From NCBI GenBank assembly GCA_948512295.1, contig CAOQRA010000022.1:1-18088 (forward strand): DNA of 18,088 bases. The letters run 5' to 3'. Numbering within the stretch: position 1 is the first letter of the stretch; each line of letters opens with the position of its first letter. Made by a program: the position numbers and the translations under genes. This stretch comes from an uncultured Eubacteriales bacterium (GTDB taxonomy: Bacteria; Bacillota; Clostridia; Christensenellales; UBA1242). The notes beneath the pieces were generated by a model that saw only the letters and a program-made list of their open reading frames with translations, was not told where the DNA came from and did not search any database. Positions 4,343-11,700 of the stretch are shown here, in pieces.

Positions 4343-5590
4343 TTATTTTATAACAACCTTTATAAAATTCTTTTTACCTTTTTTAAGAAGAATGCTGCCA
4401 TTTTCAAAATCAGTATGTGTAACACTAGTTTGGAAAGAATTTACTTTTTCCCCTTTCATGGAAATTGCCCCACCCTCAATCATGCGGCGTGCTTCGCTTT
4501 TTGATGCACATAATTTAGTTGCAACAAGCAAATCGCAAATGTTCATTCCGTTTGCAAAATCAACTTTTTGGAACTCGCAAACAGGCGCGTCATCTCCGCC
4601 ATTCACAAAGAGGTTTTCACTCATTTTTTGCGCCTCCATCGCGTCAGCTTCACCACGCACAAACTTAGTAATCTCATAAGCCATTTTCTTTTTAGCAAGG
4701 ACTATATCTTTGGCACAAAGCTCTTTAATCTCTTCCATTGGAATATCCGTAAAAAGCGCAAGCATCATTTGTACACATGCGTCTGGAGTTTGATAAATGC
4801 CTTGATAAAAATCATACGCTGAAATTTTATCCTTATCAAGCCAAATAGCGCCTTTTTCCGTTTTGCCCATTTTCTTGCCTTCAGGAGTAAGAAGAAGAGG
4901 ATTTGTCACGCCTATAAGTTCTACATCTGTTCCATTGACATAATTAAGTTTGCGTTGAAGTTCAACTCCGGCCGCAATATTGCCCCACTGGTCAGCGCCA
5001 CCATATTGCACGCTGCAATCATACTCACGATTGAGGTGGATAAAGTCATATGCTTGCATGGGCATATAACCAAGTTCAAAAAGCGTCAAACCGCCCTCTT
5101 TAATACGGTTTGCATAGATATCATTTGTCAGCATTTTGTTAATATTGAAATGCACACCAATTTCACGCATAAAGTCGATGTATGTGAGATTTTTAAACCA
5201 GTCGGCATTGTTGACGATAATTGCTGGATTTTCGCCCTCAAAATCAAGAAAAATAGACAGTGTGCGTTTAATTTTTTCAATATTTGCGGAAAGTTCATCA
5301 TATGAAAGCATTTTACGCATTTCACTTTTACCGCTTGGGTCACCAATGCTGGCAGTTGCGCCCCCCATAAGAAGTAGCACTTTATGCCCCGCTTTTTGAA
5401 AACGACGTAGCACACAATATGGCACGCAATGTCCTATATGCAAGCTGTCCATGGTAGGGTCTGTTCCCTCGTACAAGGTAATCGGCTTGCCGCTTTCAAG
5501 TAGTTCTTTAAAACGCTTTTCATCGGTGCTTTGATATAAAAGCCCGCGTTCCTTTAATGTATTGTATAAATTTGTATCAACTTTGTTCAT
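4343..5590 (-). CDS. tyrS: Tyrosyl-tRNA synthetase
   Basis: Class I aminoacyl-tRNA synthetase (415 aa) charging tRNA-Tyr in the cytoplasm, functional as a homodimer. Catalytic signatures are HIGH (residues 51-54) and KMGKT (241-245), the TyrRS form of KMSKS. Tyrosine-pocket residues Tyr40, Tyr176 and Asp183 lie in TLYEGTDP and LGYMPMQAYDF, and DQWGN follows at 201-205. A C-terminal S4 RNA-binding domain (ICDLLVATKLCASKSEARRMIEGG) is present. The length is normal. The frame is open upstream to 5638, but the ATG at 5590 has GGAG 7 nt before it and lies just downstream of the promoter. No T-box leader fits, because the predicted leader is only about 13 nt, unlike many Firmicutes tyrS genes. Confidence 0.96.
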   Translation of the reverse strand: MNKVDTNLYNTLKERGLLYQSTDEKRFKELLESGKPITLYEGTDPTMDSLHIGHCVPYCVLRRFQKAGHKVLLLMGGATASIGDPSGKSEMRKMLSYDELSANIEKIKRTLSIFLDFEGENPAIIVNNADWFKNLTYIDFMREIGVHFNINKMLTNDIYANRIKEGGLTLFELGYMPMQAYDFIHLNREYDCSVQYGGADQWGNIAAGVELQRKLNYVNGTDVELIGVTNPLLLTPEGKKMGKTEKGAIWLDKDKISAYDFYQGIYQTPDACVQMMLALFTDIPMEEIKELCAKDIVLAKKKMAYEITKFVRGEADAMEAQKMSENLFVNGGDDAPVCEFQKVDFANGMNICDLLVATKLCASKSEARRMIEGGAISMKGEKVNSFQTSVTHTDFENGSILLKKGKKNFIKVVIK

Positions 5591-5609
5591 ATATTTCTCC
5601 AATGTTAAA

Positions 5610-5638
5610 AGAATAGCGTTTAACTTATAAAAAGTCAA
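5610..5638 (-). promoter_or_regulatory. tyrS promoter
   Basis: Minus strand TTGACT (5633-5638), 17-bp spacer, TATTCT (5610-5615). The start is expected near 5603, leaving a leader of about 13 nt that contains the SD. Confidence 0.55.
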
Positions 5639-5648
5639 GTAAAACGCT
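5615..5648. promoter_or_regulatory. Inverted repeat over the tyrS/scaffold divergent promoters
   Basis: AGCGTTTAACTT (5615-5626) and AAGTAAAACGCT (5637-5648) are inverted copies with 11 of 12 positions matching, 10 bp apart. The repeat spans the tyrS spacer and -35 and ends directly against the -35 of the scaffold promoter. It is therefore placed to act as an operator on both genes. Confidence 0.5.
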
Positions 5649-5676
5649 TTGTGATTGTAACTTTTTGGGCTATACT
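5649..5676 (+). promoter_or_regulatory. Promoter of the Fe-S scaffold/GGGtGRT operon
   Basis: TTGTGA (5649-5654), 16-bp spacer, TATACT (5671-5676), with the start near 5683. An SD AAGGAG follows at 5687-5692. Confidence 0.5.
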
Positions 5677-5700
5677 ACTATTGTTAAAAGGAGATTAATT

Positions 5701-6378
5701 ATGTCTTGTCCAAATTATCCAAAAAATATGGAGGGCTTTGGCACTAGTCCTATCCCTGAAGAGGGAAAATGGATTCAATCAAAAGAAATTAAAGATGTGT
5801 CTGGTTTTTCGCACGGCTGCGGAAAATGTGCGCCACAGCAAGGCACTTGCAAGCTGACACTAAATGTTAAAAACGGTATTATTGAAGAGGCACTTGTGGA
5901 AACAATCGGCTGCAGCGGTATGACGCACTCGGCAGCAATGGCAGCGGAAATACTGCCTGGGAAAACACTTTTGGAGGCATTAAATACCGACCTTGTGTGT
6001 GACGCCATCAACGATGCCATGAAACAAGTGTTTTTGCAACTAGTATATGGTCGCAGTCAGAGCGCATTTTCAGAAGGAGGTCTTGCAATTGGTTCAGCGC
6101 TTGAAGACCTAGGCAAAACCTTATCATCAAATGTGGCGACTGTGTACTCGAATAAAAAGTTCGGCACAAAATATCTAAACCTCGCAGAAGGATATATTAC
6201 AAAAGAGGGGTTGGACGAGAATGGAGAAATTATAGGCTATGAATATGTCAATATGGGCACGCTTATGAACTATCTAAAAGACACCAAATTCACGCCGCAA
6301 GAAGCAATCGCAAAAGCAACAAAAACTTATGGCAGGTTTGATGAAGCGGTCAAAGTGATTGACCCAAGGAGGGCTTAA
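5701..6378 (+). CDS. NifU-like iron-sulfur cluster assembly scaffold protein
   Basis: 225-aa protein related to the IscU/NifU N-terminal scaffold fold, which holds a nascent Fe-S cluster before transfer to apoproteins. Conserved cysteines are Cys3 (MSCPNYPKN), Cys40 and Cys43 (HGCGKCAP), Cys50 (GTCKL), Cys71 (TIGCSGMTHS) and Cys100. The N-terminal SCPNYPK block and the 70-residue C-terminal tail are features of the variant found next to GGGtGRT proteins in anaerobes, not of canonical IscU (about 130 aa). The ATG at 5701, 8 nt after AAGGAG, is preferred over one at 5665, which lies between the -35 and -10 boxes. The next gene starts 2 nt after the stop, with its SD inside this CDS. Cluster ligation is inferred. 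Confidence 0.85.
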   Translation: MSCPNYPKNMEGFGTSPIPEEGKWIQSKEIKDVSGFSHGCGKCAPQQGTCKLTLNVKNGIIEEALVETIGCSGMTHSAAMAAEILPGKTLLEALNTDLVCDAINDAMKQVFLQLVYGRSQSAFSEGGLAIGSALEDLGKTLSSNVATVYSNKKFGTKYLNLAEGYITKEGLDENGEIIGYEYVNMGTLMNYLKDTKFTPQEAIAKATKTYGRFDEAVKVIDPRRA

Positions 6379-6380
6379 AG

Positions 6381-7385
6381 ATGAACGAGAAATCTAAACT
6401 TAATTCAATCGGCGATGTCCTTAAAAAGTATAAACTAAAAAGTCTTGATGACGCGGTTAAAATTTGTAGCGACGCAGGAATTAATGTCTATGACATCGTT
6501 AAAGGCATACAGCCAATCTGCTTTGACAACGCGGTGCAAGCCTACACTCTTGGCGGGGCTATCGCAATAAAAAGTGGAGCTAAAAATTCCCGCGAAGTTG
6601 CCGAAAAAATCGGCGAGGGCTTGCAAGCGTTTTGCGTAAAAGGCTCGGTAGCAGATGAAAGACAAATTGGCTTAGGTCATGGCAGACTTGCCGCAATGCT
6701 TCTTGATGACAAAACTAAATGCTTTGCATTTTTGGCTGGACATGAAAGCTTCGCAGCGGCAGAGGGTGCTATTGGTATTGCGCGCTCGGCAAACAAGGTG
6801 CGAAAAACTCCCCTCAAAGTCATTTTAAACGGACTCGGCAAAGATGCCGCATATATTATTTCTCGAATTAACGGCTTTACATTTGTAAACACGAGTTACG
6901 ACCATGCAAGCGGCGAGCTTAAAATTTTAAACGAAAAGCGCTTTTCAAAATCTGAACGCGGCGAAATCCGATGCTATGGCAGTTACGACGTACCAGAGGG
7001 CGTTGCAATTATGAGGCATGAAAGCGTTGATGTTTCCATAACCGGCAATTCAACCAACCCAGTGAGATTTCAACATCCCGTTGCTGGCATTTACAAAAAG
7101 TGGTGCATGGAAAATGGCAAGAAATATTTTTCTGTGGCAAGCGGAGGCGGAACTGGACGTACGCTCCACCCCGACAATATGGCTGCAGGCCCTGCAAGCT
7201 ATGGACTCACGGACACAATGGGACGCATGCACTGTGACGCACAATTTGCGGGCTCTTCCTCAGTGCCAGCGCATGTTGAAATGATGGGCTTTATTGGCAT
7301 GGGCAATAACCCTATCGTTGGTGCAACTGTCGCAGTGACAGTCGCAGTAATGGACTATCAAAATTGCAACAAAAAGAAAAAATAA
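6381..7385 (+). CDS. GGGtGRT family protein, function unknown
   Basis: 334-aa protein carrying the family-naming motif GGGTGRT at residues 255-261, followed by LHPDNMAAGPASYGLTD. A Gly/Ala-rich C-terminus (FIGMGNNPIVGATVAVTVAVMDY) looks like a buried segment but not a clear membrane helix. Other conserved-looking blocks are GLGHGRLAAMLL and FLAGHESFAAAEGAIGIARS. Homologues are known as a conserved family beside an Fe-S scaffold gene in anaerobic bacteria; no reaction has been assigned that I know of. The glycine-rich motif suggests nucleotide or phosphate binding (inference). It is the second gene of the operon, coupled by 2 nt with SD AAGGAGGG, and ends at a strong terminator. Confidence 0.85.
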   Translation: MNEKSKLNSIGDVLKKYKLKSLDDAVKICSDAGINVYDIVKGIQPICFDNAVQAYTLGGAIAIKSGAKNSREVAEKIGEGLQAFCVKGSVADERQIGLGHGRLAAMLLDDKTKCFAFLAGHESFAAAEGAIGIARSANKVRKTPLKVILNGLGKDAAYIISRINGFTFVNTSYDHASGELKILNEKRFSKSERGEIRCYGSYDVPEGVAIMRHESVDVSITGNSTNPVRFQHPVAGIYKKWCMENGKKYFSVASGGGTGRTLHPDNMAAGPASYGLTDTMGRMHCDAQFAGSSSVPAHVEMMGFIGMGNNPIVGATVAVTVAVMDYQNCNKKKK

Positions 7386-7386
7386 T

Positions 7387-7415
7387 AAAAAATCACGGGA
7401 AAACCGTGATTTTTT
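7387..7415. terminator. Bidirectional rho-independent terminator
   Basis: AAAAAATCACGG (7387-7398), loop GAAAA, CCGTGATTTTTT (7404-7415). It serves the GGGtGRT operon and the convergent gene ending at 7417. Confidence 0.9.
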
Positions 7416-7416
7416 A

Positions 7417-8160
7417 TTATTCAAATTCAACTCCAGGTCTTAATTTTTTAAGTTGTGTATATTGTAATTTATCAACTCCGTAGAAAATAAGGTCCTCAGC
7501 ATTTTTTGCCTGCTTACCGATATATGACAGTGCTTTATTAAGTTTTTCCGCTCGTTCGTCAAAGTCCCATCCTATATCATAACCATGGCTATAAAATTTA
7601 ACCATTTCTCTTATATAAATATGTTCGTAAACAAGCGGATATTTATTTTTCATTAACTCAACAAGTTTTCGTGTTAAAAACTCATCTCCATTGCATCTTG
7701 CACCACTATCATAAATAATGTTTGCCGCAAACGTCTTAAACTCATACTGAGTGGTGACTGGATGATTTGAACAGTCATAATCGCTTACAAATTCCACAAT
7801 TCTACCTTTGCCATAGTTAGTCTCAACACAATGAGGATGTAAAAAACATGCATATCTTGCCCCTCCATCTCGTAAGTTTTTTACTTTTTGTCTTGCAATC
7901 TCAATAATTTCATCATCAGAAAACTCAAATGGATAACTTGCATCTAATTCTGTTGGATCTACAGGATACAACTCCCCCCCCCGCAAATTTGCTGGATTTG
8001 CGTTAAGCTTGGCCACCCTGCGACTTAGCGCTGTTCTATACATTTCTTCGCCAGACAAAATGACATAACCCTCACTTATATATTTATTTATATCAAAATG
8101 CTTATCCTCTTTCCTTATAAGAAGTGTAACTGGCAAATTTTTGTGACATAATCCTAACAT
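7417..8160 (-). CDS. Uncharacterised 247-aa protein with a G9 tract
   Basis: I do not recognise a family. The protein is soluble-looking, with no signal peptide or membrane helix, and rich in charged residues. Notable blocks are RYACFLHPHCVETNYGKG with two His and two Cys nearby, FVSDYDCSNHPVTTQYEF, and a helical C-terminal third. Start support is GGAG 8 nt before the ATG, below a good promoter. Codons 60-62 (Arg-Gly-Gly) are written as an unbroken run of nine G (plus-strand C at 7974-7982), exceptional in this AT-rich sequence; one slipped base would truncate the protein. It is a single-gene unit between terminators. Confidence 0.7.
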   Translation of the reverse strand: MLGLCHKNLPVTLLIRKEDKHFDINKYISEGYVILSGEEMYRTALSRRVAKLNANPANLRGGELYPVDPTELDASYPFEFSDDEIIEIARQKVKNLRDGGARYACFLHPHCVETNYGKGRIVEFVSDYDCSNHPVTTQYEFKTFAANIIYDSGARCNGDEFLTRKLVELMKNKYPLVYEHIYIREMVKFYSHGYDIGWDFDERAEKLNKALSYIGKQAKNAEDLIFYGVDKLQYTQLKKLRPGVEFE

Positions 8161-8180
8161 TTGTTTTTCTCCTTACCTTT

Positions 8181-8209
8181 AATATAACACACATATTACA
8201 CCTTTTCAA
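8181..8209 (-). promoter_or_regulatory. Promoter of the 247-aa gene
   Basis: Minus strand TTGAAA (8204-8209), 17-bp spacer, TATATT (8181-8186) preceded by TGT (extended -10). The predicted leader is about 14 nt. Confidence 0.6.
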
Positions 8210-8224
8210 GAGGGTAAATTAAAA

Positions 8225-8250
8225 AAAATCGCATTAATTTATGCGATTTT
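8225..8250 (-). terminator. Terminator overlapping the 3' end of the adhesin-like CDS
   Basis: AAAATCGCAT (8225-8234), loop TAATTT, ATGCGATTTT (8241-8250). On the minus strand it is followed by T8. The stop codon of the CDS (8239-8241) falls in the loop, and the last codons (Lys-Ile-Ala) form the first arm. Confidence 0.85.
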
Positions 8251-9714
8251 TAATAAATCTACAGTAATATGCCCATTGGTTGAAATATCAAGAATATTTG
8301 TAGAGCCATCATAACCATTAACGTTAAGAGCTTGCTTTTTATATTGGTCTTTTGAAATAAAAGTCAAAGTTAGGTTATCATAGTCTTTATATTTCCCCTC
8401 AAAATCTTTGCAATGAAGAGTAAACTTATATTTACTACCAACGCTTGCGTTTACGTTTCCGTTTGAAGTTGTTATTATATTATTAGAAAGAATATCGTTT
8501 AAATATTTTACATTAATATTCCCATTTTCTGTTATGAAATAGTGGTTTACTTTCAAAGTTCTCTTATCTTTTATGCTAACATTTATTGTACCACTTTGTG
8601 TTTTAATATAGCTTGAGTCATATATGCCGACAGACTCGCTACCAAGAGTTACATTCCCAGAAGTAGTTTGAATATTCACTTGCGAGCCTATGCTTTTAAT
8701 GTTTACATTGCTAGCTTTAATATTAGGCAAACTAACTTCACCGCTGACGGAACCAATGTTTATATTTGCGGCATCTATAACGTCAATGGAAGTATTGGTA
8801 TCAAATGAGCCTTGAATTTCTTCAATATCTATGCGTCCGTTATGAGTGATCAGCGAAACATCTCCGTTAACCTTTTTTGCTTGTAAATGTCCATCGCCAA
8901 GATTGATAAAACAACCATTCACCGCTTGCAAGGTTTTTACATCGATAGCTCCCGATTTTGTTTCCATTGACATTAATAAACTTGCTTTAATTCTATCAAG
9001 ACCTGTTCTGATAGCTCCAGAAGTTGTAGACAACTTCAAGTCAGTAAATTCACATTCTTGTAATTTAACCTCTTTTCCATCAACCACCTCGGTATATTGA
9101 TTGCCAAGTCTGTGAGTAATATTGATGTTTCCACTTTGAGTAGAAATTCTTAAACTTTTAGGTTTTAAAATGTCATTCTCTTTTTCCACTTGACTAGGAT
9201 TTCCCACAATAACTGATCCTTCTGTAGTGTTAATTTCAAAAGCAGTTTTTGAAAAATCATATTTATCATATGGTACGCGAACAATCACTTGTAAATCATA
9301 GGAAAAATGTAAAAATCCATGTGGCTCTTTCGCTTGAACATTTATCACACCCTCTTTTTGAGTTACGCTAAATTCAGCATTTATGCGGTCGTTCCACTTT
9401 GCAAAACCCATACTTTTATTTACAAAAATAATTTCTTCTTTTTCTACATCCGCTTTAACAATGGAAATTTTAGATGTATTTGCATCAATTACAAACTTAT
9501 TATTAGTCGAAAAATTAAAAGGCTGCTTACTTTCATCATTAGTTGTAGATAGAACTAATTCTTGATTGTTATTAAAATATTGATAGCCTAAAATAACCTT
9601 GCCCGGGCTAAACATCATAATACAAACAATCACCATAAAGGCTGCAACTAGAAGTAGAATAAACATAAAAAGATAAAAGCCAAAACCTCTTGTTACTTTT
9701 CTTTCTTTTGCCAT
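8239..9714 (-). CDS. Membrane-anchored beta-helix protein, DUF4097-like putative adhesin
   Basis: 491 aa. The N-terminus is positive (KERKVTR) and followed by one hydrophobic helix at about residues 11-35, so the rest is probably outside the membrane, anchored by an uncleaved signal-anchor. After a linker, the outer part is made of repeated short beta-strand units with the recurring pattern T-x-SG-x-I/V (for example STQSGNINI, STTSGAIRT, METKSGAID, QTTSGNVTL, KTQSGTINV, TTSNGNVNA), the hallmark of DUF4097/DUF2807-type right-handed beta-helices. No sortase or cell-wall motif is seen. The family is often linked to the cell envelope or stress signalling, but the role here is unknown. The SD GGAG lies 8 nt before the ATG. 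The gene starts 39 nt after alaS, probably read from both a local promoter and alaS. Confidence 0.8.
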   Translation of the reverse strand: MAKERKVTRGFGFYLFMFILLLVAAFMVIVCIMMFSPGKVILGYQYFNNNQELVLSTTNDESKQPFNFSTNNKFVIDANTSKISIVKADVEKEEIIFVNKSMGFAKWNDRINAEFSVTQKEGVINVQAKEPHGFLHFSYDLQVIVRVPYDKYDFSKTAFEINTTEGSVIVGNPSQVEKENDILKPKSLRISTQSGNINITHRLGNQYTEVVDGKEVKLQECEFTDLKLSTTSGAIRTGLDRIKASLLMSMETKSGAIDVKTLQAVNGCFINLGDGHLQAKKVNGDVSLITHNGRIDIEEIQGSFDTNTSIDVIDAANINIGSVSGEVSLPNIKASNVNIKSIGSQVNIQTTSGNVTLGSESVGIYDSSYIKTQSGTINVSIKDKRTLKVNHYFITENGNINVKYLNDILSNNIITTSNGNVNASVGSKYKFTLHCKDFEGKYKDYDNLTLTFISKDQYKKQALNVNGYDGSTNILDISTNGHITVDLLKIA

Positions 9715-9732
9715 CGTTTTCTCCTTTAATTA

Positions 9733-9761
9733 AGTTTAGCACATATTTTTAATTTAGTCAA
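9733..9761 (-). promoter_or_regulatory. Possible promoter overlapping the end of alaS
   Basis: Minus strand TTGACT (9756-9761, inside the last codons of alaS), 17-bp spacer, TAAACT (9733-9738). It could drive the beta-helix gene independently of alaS. Confidence 0.4.
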
Positions 9762-11568
9762 GAATTGCTTTTATACGTCTAACACCGCTGGAGCTTGATT
9801 CTTCTTTTATAATTTTAAAATGATGTAAATCTTTAGTATTTTTAGCATGTGGTCCGCCACAAATTTCTTTGCTTACATCGCCAATAGTATAAACCTTAAC
9901 CTCTTGCCCATATTTATTAGTGAATATTCCGAGTGCGCCGCTTGTTTTAGCCTGTTCCACACTCATAACTTCACAGGTCACAGGAATTGCATTTGCAATA
10001 GCTTCGTTGACAAAATTTTCTAGCGTTTTAAGCTCCTCTTCCGTCATCTTGTGATCGAGATTAAAATCAAATCGTAGACGCTCTGGCGTAATGTTAGAAC
10101 CTTTTTGATATACATTTTCACCAAACATTTTGCGAAGTCCTGCCAGCATGATATGAGTTGCTGTATGAAGATATGCACTTGCCTCGGACGAGTCTGCAAG
10201 GCCTCCTTTAAATTGTCCTGCAGAAGCCTGACGTGACAATTCTTGATGCTCAGAAAATTTTTTGTCAAAGCCCTCTTTGTCAACACTATAGCCGCGCGCT
10301 TTGGCAAGTTCAATTGTAAGTTCAATAGGAAAGCCAAAAGTGTCATAAAGCCTAAATGCCGCATTGCCAGAGATGATATTTTCCACAATCTCACCCTCTT
10401 TTGCAAACTGCTTGTGCCTTTCAATGCCGTTTAAAACTTTTTCAAACTCTTTATGTCCACCTTCAATGGCTTTAGAAAATTTTTCAACTTCTTTTGCAAG
10501 TTCTTCTTTAACTTTTGCGCCATTTGCCTTTATGTCCTCATAATCTTGACCATATTCATCAATGTACATTTGAGCAATTTCACAAAGCACACTTTCTTCT
10601 AACCCAATAGTGCGTGCACAATTTACGCTGCGCCTTATAAATCTGCGCAAGATGTAGCCTTGACCAAGATTTGACGGAGTAACACCTCGCTCATCACCTA
10701 AAATAAAGGTGGAAGAGCGAAGATGGTCTGTAATAATGCGATAACATTTTTTTGCTTCAATGCTATCGTTATACTTAATTTTTGCTTTTTCATTTATAAA
10801 ATCAATAACACGCTTTAAACAACCGCTGTCATATACGCTTTTGTCACCATTTAAAACGACTACAGCTCTCTCTAATCCCATACCTGTATCTATGTTTGGA
10901 CGAGCAAGCTTTTGAGCCTTTTCTCCAGCCTTGTCCACTTTATATTGCATGAAAACATCATTCCAAACTTCTAAATATTTTCCGCAATCGCAAGCTGGAT
11001 TGCACTCTTTACAGCATATAGGCTTGCCGGTATCTAAAAACATTTCGCTGTCTGGTCCGCAAGGCCCTACGCCGCCGCCAAGTGCCCACCAGTTGTCGGA
11101 AATATAAAAGATGTTCTCTTTTTTAACGCCAGCCTCTTCCCAAGCTTTTGCCGCCTCGTCATCGCGAGGTGCTGTTTCATCACCTGCAAATACTGTAACA
11201 GCAAGTCTGTCCTTTGAAATGCCGAGATAATCCTTGCTTGTCAAAAACTCATAGCTAAGTTTTATCATCTCGGCCTTAGGACAATCTCCTAAATACCAAT
11301 TGCCAAGCATTTCAAAAAAGGTTAAATGGCTGTTATCGCCAACCTCATCAATATCACTTGTACGAATACATCTTTGGACGTCATAAATCCTATTGCCTGC
11401 TGGATGTTTTTCTCCAAGCAGATATGGCACAAGAGGATGCATACCAGCAGTCGTAAAAAGTACTGTAGGATCATTCTCTGGAATTATAGACGCTCCTTGA
11501 ATTTTTTTAAATCCATGTTCTTCAAAAAATTTAAACCAAAGTTGTTTCATTTGTCTATCTGTTTTCAT
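9754..11568 (-). CDS. alaS: Alanyl-tRNA synthetase, short form lacking the C-Ala domain
   Basis: 604-aa class II synthetase charging tRNA-Ala. The catalytic core is present: TTAGMHPLVPYLLG, the motif 2 region RCIRTSDIDEVGDNSHLTFFEMLGNW, and the motif 3 region GQGYILRRFIRRS. A cysteine cluster (ICCKECNPACDCGKY) sits in the core and may bind zinc. The editing domain has both metal motifs, H468-x3-H472 (HTATH) and C570-x3-H574 (CGGPH). The protein stops just after the editing domain at SSGVRRIKAILD, whereas most bacterial AlaRS are about 870 aa with a C-terminal C-Ala (DHHA1) domain. The ATG at 11568 has GGAG 8 nt before it; an in-frame ATG at 11580 would add MEKI and lies at the predicted transcription start. 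The core wording resembles the short AlaRS I associate with candidate-phyla bacteria. Confidence 0.93.
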   Translation of the reverse strand: MKTDRQMKQLWFKFFEEHGFKKIQGASIIPENDPTVLFTTAGMHPLVPYLLGEKHPAGNRIYDVQRCIRTSDIDEVGDNSHLTFFEMLGNWYLGDCPKAEMIKLSYEFLTSKDYLGISKDRLAVTVFAGDETAPRDDEAAKAWEEAGVKKENIFYISDNWWALGGGVGPCGPDSEMFLDTGKPICCKECNPACDCGKYLEVWNDVFMQYKVDKAGEKAQKLARPNIDTGMGLERAVVVLNGDKSVYDSGCLKRVIDFINEKAKIKYNDSIEAKKCYRIITDHLRSSTFILGDERGVTPSNLGQGYILRRFIRRSVNCARTIGLEESVLCEIAQMYIDEYGQDYEDIKANGAKVKEELAKEVEKFSKAIEGGHKEFEKVLNGIERHKQFAKEGEIVENIISGNAAFRLYDTFGFPIELTIELAKARGYSVDKEGFDKKFSEHQELSRQASAGQFKGGLADSSEASAYLHTATHIMLAGLRKMFGENVYQKGSNITPERLRFDFNLDHKMTEEELKTLENFVNEAIANAIPVTCEVMSVEQAKTSGALGIFTNKYGQEVKVYTIGDVSKEICGGPHAKNTKDLHHFKIIKEESSSSGVRRIKAILD

Positions 11569-11585
11569 AATTTTCTCCATTTTTT

Positions 11586-11614
11586 AATATATCATAACCA
11601 AGATAAAAATGCAA
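11586..11614 (-). promoter_or_regulatory. alaS promoter
   Basis: Minus strand TTGCAT (11609-11614), 17-bp spacer, TATATT (11586-11591) preceded by TGA (extended -10). The start is expected near 11579, only about 11 nt from the SD-led ATG, so there is no room for a T-box. Confidence 0.5.
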
Positions 11615-11700
11615 TTAATATTGGCGGAAGTTATGCAAAGCATCAATAAATTTCAAAATTTTAAAATTTTAAACTTGCTTTTAAATTTTTCTTCCGACAA

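Noticed and set aside
4218..4679. Plus-strand ORF of 153 codons
   Set aside because: It begins in the repeat at 4255 and then reads antisense through the 3' end of tyrS, a confident gene.
5591..5640. T-box riboswitch upstream of tyrS
   Set aside because: The predicted leader is about 13 nt, with no antiterminator hairpin or T-box sequence.
11569..11700. T-box riboswitch upstream of alaS
   Set aside because: The promoter lies within 50 nt of the ATG, leaving no room for a T-box leader.
11640..11700. truA terminator at AAATTT/TTTAAA hairpins
   Set aside because: The stems are almost pure A/T and could be chance in AT-rich spacer; too weak to annotate.
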